From: Amoebophrya sp. A120
Taxonomy: Eukaryota > Sar > Dinophyceae > Syndiniales > Amoebophryaceae
Assembly: GCA_905178155.1 (NCBI GenBank)
Contig: CAJINV010000015.1
Coordinates: 544,882 to 608,881, forward strand
Direction of reading: 5' to 3'
Length of the DNA stretch: 64,000 nucleotides
Shown here: piece by piece, positions 13,301-24,000 of the stretch
Layout: each line of letters begins with the position of its first letter
How positions within the stretch are numbered: position 1 is the first letter of the stretch
The notes under the pieces: model-generated
What the model was told of the DNA's origin: nothing
The model's database searches: none
The model's input: only the letters and a program-made list of their open reading frames with translations
Position numbers and translations under genes: made by a program

Positions 13301-16300
13301 TGGGTCTGGAAGATTGCAGCTTGTGATGCTGTCTTTGGATTCTAGTTCTACATGAAATCTGTATTGCATGAACTGCAAAAGTGGTCCAGTTTTCGCTACG
13401 CGGAGAGGGAATTTCTCATGCCGTATGGGCATCAGGAAGCATTTACAAAATCTGTGATGCTAGAGCATGCATCAGAGGAAGCATGGGTCATGCAAAACAT
13501 GCATGACAGACGTTGCATTTTTCCAGACCCAGACATTTTTGCAGTTGATATGCTTCTGCAAACTTCCGATATCCTGCTTCTTGTGGTCGCACTGCTTTTC
13601 GATCTCGTTTTTCTTCTTCTCGCAATGCTCTAACTGCTGCTTGCGGTCTTGCAGCTGCCGCTCTAGTTGCCCTTTCTCCGTCCGGAGTTTCTTGTGATTC
13701 TCGGTTAGGAACTATGCAATACAAATAATTTCCCGCCCACGTTCATCTACAAAATGCATTTTTTACAACATCGCCCACTACTTAGTAGAGAAGCATGCCA
13801 TTTGTCACACTGAAGGGGATTGAAAATGAAAATTCTTGACATGCAGCCGACGCATCTCCATGCCGTGTACGGGAAAAATAAATTCTTTATGGATATCAAC
13901 AGGTCGGAAAACGCTGCTGCACTCGCCTGGTCGTTTGCCCCCGTGGTTCCGAAAAGATGGCCGTGCGCCGGCACGCCCGCACTTGTCTTCGTCAGCTTTT
14001 GAATCTGCAGGCTTAGTTGGTTCACTTGCTCTTCCTTCTGTTTGCAGGATTTCAGTTCTTCCTTGTACGCACTCTCCGCTTCCTTTTTCGTGGCTTTCAG
14101 CTCTCCAAACTTTTGCTTTTCCTTGGTTAGTATGCGATGCAAAAATACTATCGTATTCGTATAAATGCATTACAAATTTCTCAGCATGAGAAATGAAATC
14201 TGTAATGCTGATTTACCTTAAGAAAAAGATTTGTAATGCATGATTGCAATATGAGTACGATATTTTTGCACAGGATAATTAGAGAGACCTCGATCGTGTT
14301 CATCCTGTAGAGGTAAAATTCTTTATCAACTGTAAAAATGTCTGGGTCTGGAAGAATGCAACTTGTGATGCTGTGTTTCGATGTCTAAAAAATTTGTGTT
14401 GCATGAGCAGCAAAAGGAATCTAATTTTTGCTACGCGGAGAGGGCATTTGTCATGCGGAATGGGCATCAAGAATCCCTCAAAAAACCTGTGATGCTAGGG
14501 CATACATTACAGGCATCATGGGTCATGAGAACTATGCATGACAAATCTTGCATTCTTCCAGACCCAGACATTTTTACAATCCATATTCTTTCAACAACAA
14601 CGATCTTTCCTCGTTTAATTGCCGGTACTTTTCCGCCTCCTGCTTTTGAAACTCGACCTGTTTCTTCTCCGTGATCACTTGTCGCTTCTTATCACAGCCA
14701 AAAGTGTTAACGTTAACGAAATTTGTGATGCAGTAAATCATCACAAAACGTGCCCATGTTTGTCATGCATAGCATGCATACTAGGCAAAACCTGTCATGC
14801 ATATCTGCAACCTATGAAAACCGTTAACGTTAACACTTTTTTGTTGGATACTTCTTGCTGAAGAGCAGCCGGAGCTTTTCCTCCGAGTTTTTCTTTTCCT
14901 TCTCCAGCGCTTCACATTCCTTCTGGTACAGGTCCGACCCGCATATTCGCTCGAAGAACCGCGTCAGCTCCATGCCCTGCCGGTTGGCCAGGGATTCGAC
15001 GTCCCCTTGGAAGACCAGGAAGCTTTATCCTGAGCAAAAAGGTCCCCGCCCTCTAGTCAAGATGGGAAATCTGCTAGACAAATCAGTCAGCTTTGGTTGT
15101 TGCGCATGCCAAGTCTGACCTCGTAGCGTGATCCTTTTTAGCGTCTTGTTCAGCAGCATCACAGATCTGGTCTATCACGCTGATTGGAGCATTACAAATT
15201 ATTCCAAAATACGGCCAGAAAATTCTTGTCGTGGTGTTCCGGCGCATGAGCAACGTTCTGAGCATGCAGATTTGCATTACAACCGTGGAACGGGGACGTT
15301 TTTCCACAGGATAAGTTTCTCGCCTTCGTCAGGATTTTGATCTTCTCCAAAACTTTCTGGTAAAATTCCGTCGTGACCTATCCCGTGCAAAAGTTTCGCA
15401 CTCGTATAAATGCAAGTCTTGCAAATTTTTTTCTTATCGTAAATCCGCATTACAAATTTTATTTCTCATGCGGAGGAAACTTGTAATGCATTTATACGAG
15501 TACGATAATTTTGCAATTCATATGACCGGCTTTTTGTTGATTTTGTAGGTTGAATCCCCCGTCCGACCGTTGATGTAGCGCCCGAACAGGAGGGGGTGGT
15601 AGGATCGAGTGAGAGTAGACGAAGATGAGGTAGTCTGCTGCTGCATATTAAGTGGCTGCGGTGCTGAGGAAGATGAGGAGGAAGAACTACCCGCCGCTAC
15701 GCCCGGCCCGGCTGCAACTGGATTCGACCCCGCGAGGACCAACTCCCCACTTGACGACGAGGAGTTCGTCGCGTAACTGTTTTCCGCAAGCACGATCCCG
15801 GCTCGCTGCAGCATTTGGTGGAGCTTCTCCGAACGGGTGAGCCGGATTTTGTGGTTTTTCTTCCCGGATCTACTGGCGCCGGCGCGGCGATTTTTTGTAC
15901 TTGATTGATTCATTCCCTGCTTGGTCATTTTGTTCCCCCGTTTCGATGGACCACCTCCAGGAGTCTTTTGGTCGAAGTTAGCGAGATCGTTGATGTTCTC
16001 TTCGTCCTCCCCAAAAACCTCATCCTCAAGGTCTAAATCGTTCAGCTGCAAGTTGTTGTTCCGCCCGCGTTTCAGGTTTTTCTTCTTGCCAGTCGTGGTT
16101 AGTGCTTTTTTGTTTCTCGTCAGTTTTCCGTCCTTGTTCCTCCCTGCACTCTTCTGGAGGTTCTCGTTTTGGTTTTTCATATCAGCATCAGTATTGTAGT
16201 CCTCCTCTTCATCCTCGCTGTTGTAGTCGTCTCCTTCTGATGAGGAAGAATCGTCAAACTCACTTTCCTCGTCGAAGTCTCCTAGTAATCCTGCTTGATG

Positions 16301-16886
16301 GTCAACTACATCAGTTGGATTTATCCCGCGATCCTTCTTCCCATCCAGCCAGAACTCCAGCTCCACACTCCCCTCCCGACCGTCTACCACTATCAAATGT
16401 AAAAATGTCTGGGTCTGGAAAAAAGAAGTGTTTGTCATGCATATTTAGCACGACCCCTGATGTCTCTGATGCATGCCCTAGCATCCCAGATTTGTTGCGG
16501 GCTTTGCGATGCCTGTCCAGCATGAGAAATACCCTCTCCGCGTAACAAAAAATGGACCTCTTTTGCTGGTCACGCAATACAGATTCTGTGTAGAATCCAA
16601 GGACAGCATCACAAGTTGCAACCTTCCAGAGGACCCAGACATTTTTGCATTTCATAACCACATCTGCGGGCTCATTTGGCTTCCGGTGCACCAGGTCCTT
16701 CAGCGAGTTTCCCCGCAAGTCCTTCGCCTGGATCCCGAGCACGAAGCCGAACGCATCCACCAAGTTGGATTTCCCGGACCCGTTGGGGCCAATCACACAG
16801 GTGAAGTCCAGGAAGGGGCCGATGTTGGTGGGCTTTTCGTAGGACTTGAAATTCGCCAACTTCAGCTGGTGGACGCGGCCGGACAT
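4385..16886 (-). CDS. SMC1: SMC1, cohesin ATPase subunit
   Basis: Structural maintenance of chromosomes protein 1, one of the two SMC arms of the cohesin ring that holds sister chromatids together in the nucleus. The start at 16886 gives MSGRVHQLKL; an in-frame ATG at 16913 is less likely. The Walker A site GPNGSGKSNLVDAFGF (near 16750-16800) opens the head, and LVFQGDVESLA follows near 15000. Coiled-coil exons run through 8400-14600. The hinge (PGVFGRICDLCKPT, MTFIPLRKED) is near 11560-11760. The C-terminal head carries LSGGEKTLAALALLFA and ILDEVDAALD near 4950-5070, ending KMEVD. About 27 introners plus GT-AG introns at 7145-7315 and 11981-12219 interrupt it; the intron near 7425-7550 is poorly resolved. 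The product is roughly 1,900 residues against about 1,230 for typical SMC1. The excess is mostly a Ser/Asp/Glu/Lys-rich insertion of about 250 residues (15523-16390) in the N-terminal head and low-complexity segments in the coil. Confidence 0.93.
5136..5353. mobile_element. introner, family B (diverged)
   Basis: 218 bp; CCAC flanks both sides. The B core is degenerate (CAGACCCAGGACGA). Removal joins LENPEW to PFEGGIKY in the SMC1 C-terminal head. Confidence 0.8.
5526..5675. mobile_element. introner, family A
   Basis: 150 bp flanked by TGTTG; joins EEEDVDQ to HADEQMD in SMC1. The right end reads CACA rather than CATA. Confidence 0.88.
5718..5826. mobile_element. introner, family F
   Basis: 109-bp compact hairpin flanked by GGTCC; joins SINDIYAD to LTATYEEE in SMC1. 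Confidence 0.9.
6033..6271. mobile_element. introner, family D
   Basis: 239 bp flanked by AACCG. The C-rich end CTCCCCCTCCCCCTC is mirrored by GAGGGGGAGGGGGA near the other end. Confidence 0.9.
6535..6804. mobile_element. introner, family C
   Basis: 270 bp flanked by CTGCT, within a Ser-rich linker of SMC1. Both termini carry the (C/G)TCCCCACACCA core. Confidence 0.9.
7720..7903. mobile_element. introner, family A (strongly diverged)
   Basis: Inverted ends AAAAGCATCGTACTGA and TTAGTACGATGCTTT remain, but internal motifs and the target duplication are blurred. A frame-preserving join links QQQNVIVEE to EKEKLQKL in the SMC1 coil. The right boundary is uncertain by several bases. Confidence 0.65.
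8024..8238. mobile_element. introner, family G variant
   Basis: 215 bp flanked by GCATT. The ends AAAAAAGTGTTACAGTTACA and its complement resemble the GTGTTAACGTTAAC ends of family G. Removal joins NKGSTNA to NARMNSSS in SMC1. Confidence 0.87.
8327..8435. mobile_element. introner, family F
   Basis: 109 bp flanked by TTGCA; joins RMEETRLQ to TDIENLES in the SMC1 coil. Confidence 0.9.
9067..9601. mobile_element. nested insert Z with 128-bp satellite
   Basis: 535 bp inside an A introner, flanked by AAGTC at 9062-9066 and 9602-9606. Most of it is a tandem array of about 3.8 units of 128 bp. No coding capacity is seen. Confidence 0.75.
9105..9598. repeat. 128-bp tandem array
   Basis: The landmark GGTGAGGAGCGATTCC recurs at about 9161, 9289, 9417 and 9545, exactly 128 bp apart. 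Each unit also holds GGCGGCAGA and CCAGCGTC. Units differ by scattered substitutions. Confidence 0.9.
9802..10062. mobile_element. introner, family B
   Basis: 261 bp flanked by AACTT; precedes the exon encoding IQQLQHASSRLEQ of SMC1. Confidence 0.9.
10141..10420. mobile_element. introner, family C
   Basis: 280 bp flanked by GCAGC; follows KIVTLHGEM in the region after the SMC1 hinge. It shares long internal stretches with the C element at 6535. Confidence 0.9.
10535..10740. mobile_element. introner, family K (single copy here)
   Basis: 206 bp flanked by GAGCA. Its ends AAAAAAGTTCGTCAC and GTGACGAACTTTTCTT differ from every other family in the window, though GCATCACAAA occurs inside. Removal joins FNYL to LSNTIIVENL in SMC1. 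Confidence 0.85.
10814..10978. mobile_element. introner, family A
   Basis: 165 bp flanked by TGCTG; joins VVPGGSS to SSALGPNG in SMC1. Confidence 0.9.
11063..11347. mobile_element. introner, family C
   Basis: 285 bp flanked by TGGGT; the left end reads CATCC instead of TATCC. Removal joins RIMQDP to FLKKHVV in SMC1. Confidence 0.88.
11412..11551. mobile_element. introner, family A
   Basis: 140 bp with imperfect flanks GGTCC and AGTCT; joins IPLRKED to LRGYKGD in the SMC1 hinge region. Confidence 0.87.
11767..11892. mobile_element. introner, family D (short)
   Basis: 126 bp; the ends TATGAGAGTGCACAACTC and GAGTTGTGCTCTTTCATA are clear, the flanking repeat is degraded. Removal joins FNVSKE to NMTQTIPG at the SMC1 hinge. 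Confidence 0.82.
12399..12583. mobile_element. introner, family I
   Basis: 185 bp flanked by CCGAG, in the N-terminal coil of SMC1. Confidence 0.87.
12665..12828. mobile_element. introner, family A
   Basis: 164 bp flanked by TCTCG, in the SMC1 coil. Confidence 0.9.
12881..13188. mobile_element. introner, family E
   Basis: 308 bp flanked by TTTCA. The ends GGAGTGTCAGGATCGAAATG and CATTTCGATTCTGGCACCTCC are inverted copies. Confidence 0.9.
13282..13550. mobile_element. introner, family B
   Basis: 269 bp flanked by TGCTT, in the SMC1 coil next to the exon encoding CDHKKQDIGSLQ. Confidence 0.9.
13713..13895. mobile_element. introner, family I (diverged)
   Basis: About 183 bp; flanks GGAAC and TCAAC match only partly. 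Removal joins AAAFSDLL to FLTENHKKL in SMC1. Confidence 0.75.
14131..14277. mobile_element. introner, family A
   Basis: 147 bp with flanks GTTAG and ATTAG, upstream of KEKQKFGELKATKKE in SMC1. Confidence 0.87.
14324..14585. mobile_element. introner, family B
   Basis: 262 bp flanked by TTCTT, in the SMC1 coil. The right end is CATA instead of GATA. Confidence 0.9.
14690..14850. mobile_element. introner, family G
   Basis: 161 bp flanked by CTTCT; GTGTTAACGTTAACG at one end and its complement at the other. It is the uninterrupted reference for the enlarged G element at 18519. Confidence 0.9.
15026..15313. mobile_element. introner, family C
   Basis: 288 bp with flanks AGCTT and AGTTT, just upstream of the exon encoding FLVFQGDVESLA of SMC1. 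Confidence 0.88.
15379..15522. mobile_element. introner, family A
   Basis: 144 bp flanked by TGACC, following TYKINKKPV in SMC1. Confidence 0.9.
16391..16656. mobile_element. introner, family B
   Basis: 266 bp flanked by ACCAC, the first intron of SMC1, between NEPADVV and VDGREGSVELEF. Confidence 0.9.
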
Positions 16887-18064
16887 GGTTTTTTTTTTTT
16901 GTGCTTTGATCAAAAAAATAAAAATTTGCTCTTTGTCAAGTATAATTTTGGTTCATGGTATACTGTACCTACTTGGTTTTGACACGCGCTAAAGAAAATT
17001 GCTAGTGTTTTTCAACGAATTTTTGAGCACACGATTTTTTCGGTCAGCTTCTCGTTGCTGAAAAGCAAAAAATACTTTCGTGTTTTAACAACTTCTCGCT
17101 CGGTGTCGACCTCTTTTTAACCTCAAGGTTGCATCTGTACAACCACTTTCACACGCGTTTTTGCTTTGCTGTTGCTCGCTGATGTCCGCCTACTTTTATT
17201 CGTTCATCTCAATGAAAATAGCCATAGAAGCCGTAGCCAAACTAGTACTAGCTCAAGAACATCAACTTCAACCCACACATGGAAGATGAAGTGGCCTTCT
17301 TCACCTGCCCATGATTACACAGTGCAATCACGACAGCATTCGACAACTTTGCGTTTGGAAAAGTAAGTGAATGCACCTGCACAGCTTTGCGCACAACTTC
17401 TTATCATAATGCTGTGGTGTCGAAGTTGTCCCTCCTGTAGTCCATCTCATGATGTAACTGTATTCACACAACACCAGTTGTCTTGGAATTCACAGAATAC
17501 AGAGACTGGCAAGAAATTCGCAGTTAGATGGTATTCGTCAAGTCGTGGCAGCTCAAGACTGCCCCGCACTGAAAACTCCCGAGCTACGCGCTGTTGTGTG
17601 GAGATTCTCAAGCTGTATGATGCACAACACGGGGCGAAATTTGCATGGTCAGCAACTACGAGCCGCCGTTTCATAGCGCCTGAAGTGCGGGTGAAGCAGA
17701 CGGGTCATGCTGTTGATGCGGCGTCAATCTACTTTTTACCCTTGAGCTGAATGGATATGAAGTCTTGTTCGACCGGTAAACTATTAATTATTCTATGTTC
17801 GTCTACTAGGACTTCTTGTCACGTCTTCTTCTTCTGAAAACATAGAACTTGCACATCCCCGCCGGATTGCTTGTATCAACGGAAAGACATCAACCCCTCC
17901 CCCTGTTGGCGAGCGGCCAAGGCAACAATGCGACAGCATCATGAGCAGCAGGCGTTTAATTAGAAAAACGCATAGAGATAGAGCACCGTCATGCGTGTGC
18001 CACACAATGCATTCCAAGGACTGGAGTCAACGGACAAGCATGCGCATGGCTTATGTTGCCGAGG
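16887..18064. other. intergenic region
   Basis: SMC1 upstream and methyltransferase downstream sequence. No introner and no supported gene. A plus-strand ORF at 17367-17750 has no recognisable feature. Confidence 0.5.
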
Positions 18065-21000
18065 CTATTCTTGTATGAGCTTTTGTTTTTCGATTTTTGC
18101 ATGCATCTTATAGTGCAACTTTCGATCGCACCTGGCCCTCTCATCTCCGGGGGATGTTGAATTTTGCACGAGTCGATAGATGCCGCTTTCCCGATAGAAC
18201 TCGAAATCCCGACTAAACGTGGCATTGATATATTCCAGGTCCTATCAACTGCAAAAGTATTGCACTCATACATCAACATAAAAATCGCAGTATCGCATTA
18301 CAGACTGGATGGCTACCTTACCCAAAACTATGGTACAAAAGCCAGAGCCAGTTTCACTCTGATAAAAGATTGCCAACGTGCAATTTTATTTGCGTGGAAG
18401 TGCGATGGATTTGCGCTAGATAGGTCCTTCCTATGCCGCACGTGCTGCCGCTCCAATCTGGGTAGGTTATCTGTGTCCTTGGTCTCGGCGTGCTTGAAGA
18501 TGATGACAAACTGCTTGATATCACAGGAAAAAGTGTTAGTGTTAACGTTAACGATAATATCATATTAGTGATGCAGTAATGCATTGCAAAACAAGGCGAA
18601 GCGCAAATTTGTCATGCATAGCATGCATTCTAGGCAAAGTTTGTCATGCGTATTTGCAATCAATCTAATAACTATAAGGGGAAGGCTTGGCAAAATTGCT
18701 GCTGAACCTTCAGAAGCTTTTTCTTCTGAAGGTCTTCTGAAGGTCCAAAATCATCACTGGAACCTTCAGAAGAAATGGAAAAAGCCTCTTTTTTTTGAGC
18801 GAGCATACCATCGGTTTAACCGTGAGCATTTTTTTCTTCTGAAGGTCACACCTTCTGTAGGTTTTTTTTGAGCTTCAGAAGAAAAAAACGAAAAATCAGC
18901 CAAAAAACCTTCTGAAGGCTAAAAGTGACCGCTTTCCAACTCTTCAGAAGGTTAAAAAGCTTCAGAAGACGGCATTTTTTTGACCTTCAGAAGAGTTTGC
19001 GACTTTTGCGACAAAAAAACGCTGTCAAGTATGCCAGTTTTGTCCAACCTCCAGAAGGTTGAAAACCTTCAGAAGGTTTTTCAAATCTGTCTCCAGTTCT
19101 GCAATTTTCTGTGCTCCGTTTTTGAACTTCTTCAGAAGGTTTGATCTTCTGAAGACTGTCTTCTGTAGATTCTTCTGAAGAGTGAAAACCTTCTATAGGG
19201 TTTGGAGCCGATGACAAAAAACGACAAACATGCGACTTTTGCATCAAAAAACGACTTTTGCATAAAAAAAAGCCGACGGCGCCTGCGGCTCCATTCTGTG
19301 TCGAGGCCTGTGCTGCTTTTTGCCTCTGGAAAGCAGTTTCTTCGGCCGTGGTGAATGCCCTGCCCTGGAGACGTCGGCCTTTTTTATCTTAATCTTTTTT
19401 GGTTCTTTTTGGCATTTGGGTACTACCTCGAGTGGTCAGTGAGCCCGGCCGCGGACGGCGTCGCCTATGACTACCTGTTGCCTGTTTTCACTGACCAAGC
19501 AGAAAGCGCCTGCAATGCACGCAATAATTCCAAATTTGGGCCAGCAGCAATTCAAATCAGCCTTGCCCCACGACGCAGTCGTGGGGAGTGGTTCTTACTT
19601 ACTATGAAAACCGTTAACAATGTACACTTTTTTGTTTGATACTTGGCGGAGTTGAAGAGCTCGGCCATGTAGCTGTCGTATATGACGTCTTCTACCAGAT
19701 GATAGACCACGTCCATTGAAATAGTGATGTCAAAAGAAGGCGGGACTCCTTGTACTTCTTCTCTTCTGCGTTCATAATCGTCGTGCAGTTTGTCTTCTGT
19801 GTCTACCACGTCGACTTCTTCCCTGTGTGTGGTTATCTTTCTTCGTTTCCACTCCGAGTCGTGAAGGATCTCCAAACGATTTTCCTTCGCTGCTCTCTTC
19901 AACCGGTTCAGGGACGTAGCTTGTTCCTCTTCTGGCGCGGAGGAGCCGGGGGTGCTGGTGGTAGGAGTTGTTGCGGCTGGTCGCTCGGCCGTAAGAGACG
20001 TCGAGACGGCGGCAGCAGTAACTCTTGTTGCACTACCACCTCCTATCCCACCCGGCCACAGCTCCCGTTTCAGCTTCTTCACGACAAACTCGCTCACGTC
20101 CACACCGACATATTTTTCCAACCAGGAGGTGTAATTGGCTTGGTTCAGCTGGCATCCTGTGCAAAAATATCGCACTGGCACTAGGACGAGGAATCGCATG
20201 AGAAATTCCTTCACTACGACAAATGGAATCAGCAACGCGGAGGCGAATTTCGATTTGCATGATTGCCACGAACTACAAAGCAGGGGTATGATACTTTTGC
20301 AATGCATAGCTGGTTGCCATCCCCCACGCCAAGCTCCAGCACTCTCTTGATCGTTCTGGCGTTTCCCCCTCTAGTGTTCTCCTCCTGCATGCCGGCAGAT
20401 TCGGTGCCCTTGCTGTGCTCCTCAAAAAACGAATTCAAAAACCCCGCTTTAAATTCCGCATCCTTCCCGTAGCTACCTTTCCCGGAATCCCCACCAGAGA
20501 CGTACCGCGATTCCCAATACCGCCTGCTATACTCTGTCTTCCAGTTTTTCTCTTTCAGTGGTTGGTTCTCAAAAACGAGCAGAGACGGCAGAGACGTCGA
20601 GCGCAGCGACTGCGTGTAGAATAAGGATATCGGCGATAGGTGGTGCTGCAGCACCCAGCAGTCCCCCTCGGTGGAGGTTGTCCCGGGACAGACGTCGCCG
20701 TGCTTGACCGCGTCTTTGACGGCTTCAACCACCTTTATGAAAGCCTCAGGTTGAATAAAATCCCCACAGTGGAAATAATTTGTGATGCAAAAAAACGACT
20801 CCAGTTGAAGCGGCGTTTGTCTTCGGCGCATGACAAATTTCCCCGGCACTTAAAGCATGTCTGTCATGCAGGTGTTGGCAAAGGAGTGCCCTTCTCTCCT
20901 GCTAAGCAGCTCTCCAATTCTTCACCCCTAGTAGGAAAATAGTCGGCCTCCATTGCGTCCCCTGCAATTACAGTCTTCTTTGCGTCGCATTGCATGCATC

Positions 21001-24000
21001 ACAAATTATTTCCACTTTCAGGATTTCCATACTGAGGCTTTCATAACCTTCCCGACATACTCGTTGTAATTCTTCGGCGAGTAAAGCTCGTGGATGGTTT
21101 TGTTGAAGAGATGTTGCTATCCCGTGCAGAAGTTGTATCGTACTCGTACTAAAACCAATAATTGCGTTTATGCATTACAAGTCATTTTCTTAAGGCAAAT
21201 CCGCATTACAAACTTCATTTTTAATGCGAAGTCAATTTGTAATGCAATTTCCACTAGTACGATATTTTTGCAATACATAGTTGCAACTCCTGCTTCCTCT
21301 TTATCGTCGTTTCGTACAGCAGCCAGTCCCGGCCGTAGAAAGAATTATCCTGAGTAAAAACGTCCCCACACCAGAGCTGTAATGCAGATTTGCAAAGACA
21401 GGAAGACTTGTAATGCGCACCCCTATGAGAGCCAATTACAGTCGTGCTTTGGAATTTGTGATGCTGTGAACAGGATGAGCAGATGAATCTGTGATGCGAC
21501 TGCACTTGCTAACCTGCACTACACTGCGGAGTGCAACTTGTCATGCGTGACTCACAAAACTCCTAGGTTTGTGTTGCGAAATCCCCATCCTGACTCTGGT
21601 GTGGGGACGTTTTTACTCAGGATAAGAATCGTAGAAAAAAACGTACCGCTCCGCCGTTTTCTGGAAGAGATTCGCGACATAGAGAGGGAGAAGCTGAAGC
21701 GGGGCCCCCTGCTGTTGTTGCTTACGATCTGTTTGCTGAGAAGATGGTTTGAAGTCTTCTATCTTTGTCAGTGCACTTCTGGTCGTGGTAGTTTTTGATG
21801 ATGACGACGTTGTTGACGGAACAGTTTTTACAGTCGGCATTTCAGCAACAGCTTGCTCTCTCTGTGCTGTCTCCTCCAGCAACCCGCGGACTTGTGCGAA
21901 ATCCTCGAGCAAGGTCGGTCCTGCTCTTGCTGAAGGTGATTCTGTTCTTTCTGTTTGTCTTCCCGCAGGTGAAGACTTTTCCCGCTCAAAGCCGAGGCTC
22001 TCCACCTTCTCGTACTTGTCCAAAAGGAACAGAAAAAACCCAACATCCACTGCTGTTGCAAAATCTCGTCGTCGTTGATAATTTTTCAGGGTTGCCTCAG
22101 CGTCCCTTGTCGACTGTCTTTCTCCGGTATTGATGTTCTCTCCTTGCGTTGTAGTTGTGCGTGGGCTCTGAACACGCGTAAATTGGAAAACGATCTTCCG
22201 TCTTGCGACATTAGATCCTGACGCAGGAGCAACAGCTCCTGCAGGAGCAGCACGGCTACTGCTAGTTGTCGTGCCAGTTACAGGAACTTCTACCACTTTC
22301 ATCTCCAATCTGTCTTGCAGCCATGTGCTCCCGAACCCCGTCATCAATTGCTCTCGTCGCTGGATTCGAAAGCTCCACCCCATCCAATTCGAGTTCTTGT
22401 CGGTGACGGCAATCCGTTCCTTGCTGGTATTGCCATTCAGCGCTGTTTTGTCGTACTCGGATTCCCAACCGACGTATCAAAAGGAAAAATCCCCCCTCCC
22501 CATATCGAAATGCAATTCTGTGATGCGGGATATGTGTACACAAATCGGCTTTGTCTTGCAGTACAAGACCACAACCAGGCACAAAGCCGGAGTAGGGGCG
22601 TTCTGGTGTAGGCGCCTTGCAAGGGAGGCATGTCCTCCGTAGGCCATACAGCATTACAAGTGACCTGCAGAATGCGGCGGAGTTTTTGGATTTGCCTTCT
22701 TGCAATACAGGGCCGATTTGTAGTCTCAAATCGGCAACACAAATTTTCAGAAGTATCCCGCTTTGATATGGGACGGGGGGATTTTTCCTCACAATACGAC
22801 GCAGTCCATCAACTGTACCAGCAAATGCGTGATGAAGGGATTGCTCCAGTCGGCAGAGTATGCTGTGGAAAAGTATCGCACTCGTAGTAATCGCATGTAT
22901 GCATGACAAATCTCTTTTTCAAGGTAAATCAGCATGAGAAATTCCATTTGTCACGCTGAGCAAATTTGTGATGCGATTACTACTAGTACGTCGATGCGTT
23001 TGCAAGTCATACAGAGTAATTGAAAAACGACTGAGATTCCAAGAGGTTTTTCGCGTAGAAGTTTCCGAGAAACAAGGACAAAAAAACGTCCCGTGATTTC
23101 AAATATTCGTCCGACTTCATCGCTTCCCGGCCCTTGTGCTGCAGGTTCTCCGAAAGCGCGATCACTTGAATCAGCGACCGCAGCACCGGGCATTGCTCGC
23201 GCTTAAACTGCTCGTAGAAGGATCTCTGCTTGTATCCAGGAAAAAAACACCCATGCCCATCCAATTTGTCATGCAAAACGTGCATAAGTTCCACTATTTG
23301 CCATGCAAAAAATGGATGGGGATGGGTGTTTTTTCCTGAATAGCTCCCCCCGGAGCCACAGAATCTTCGTACAGAAGGTGGCGTTCAGGCTGTCGAGCGA
23401 GGTAACTATCCACAGTAAAATTCCCGTACACGACGTACAAAAAAAAATGCAGTCTCTGCATGACAAAACTTGCCTTCCATCCTAGTCTAGCAAGACAAGT
23501 TGCACACTGCAAGTTAGCAGAATTTGTCATGCATTTTGTACATGTACGGGAAATTTACATTGCATAGTCACTTGCTGGTGCGCATGCTCGGTCCAGAAGT
23601 GAAAGCTTGATGATGCAGCTTGAGCTTGAGGTTCAAACAAATGTCCATCACCAACATCGTGTGGTGCTCCTGTCGACAAGACCTTGTGATTGAAAGCCAG
23701 CCGGGTATTTTCGGCGATCCGTTGCTGCACTGCGTAGGAATCGTTGACGTAGGCAACGTAGTTCTCGTGCTCGTCATCTACTCCGATAGAAGAACTTCTA
23801 CCTGGCGATGATGTTGCAAGAGCACTAATGTCGCGTGATGGTCGTTCGATAGTAACTGCATCAGAACTACTGCTTCCTGCACCAAGAAAGTCCTCCTTTA
23901 TCCGCACTATCGCATGTTCCGCTTCTCCATGGAAATCCGGGAACCACATCGGGAGCAGAGACCGCATGCACAGGAACAGGGCGGGGTACCGCTGCAGAAT

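Noticed and set aside
17367-17750. Plus-strand ORF of 127 codons
   Set aside because: No recognisable feature, no splice context and opposite strand to all other genes.
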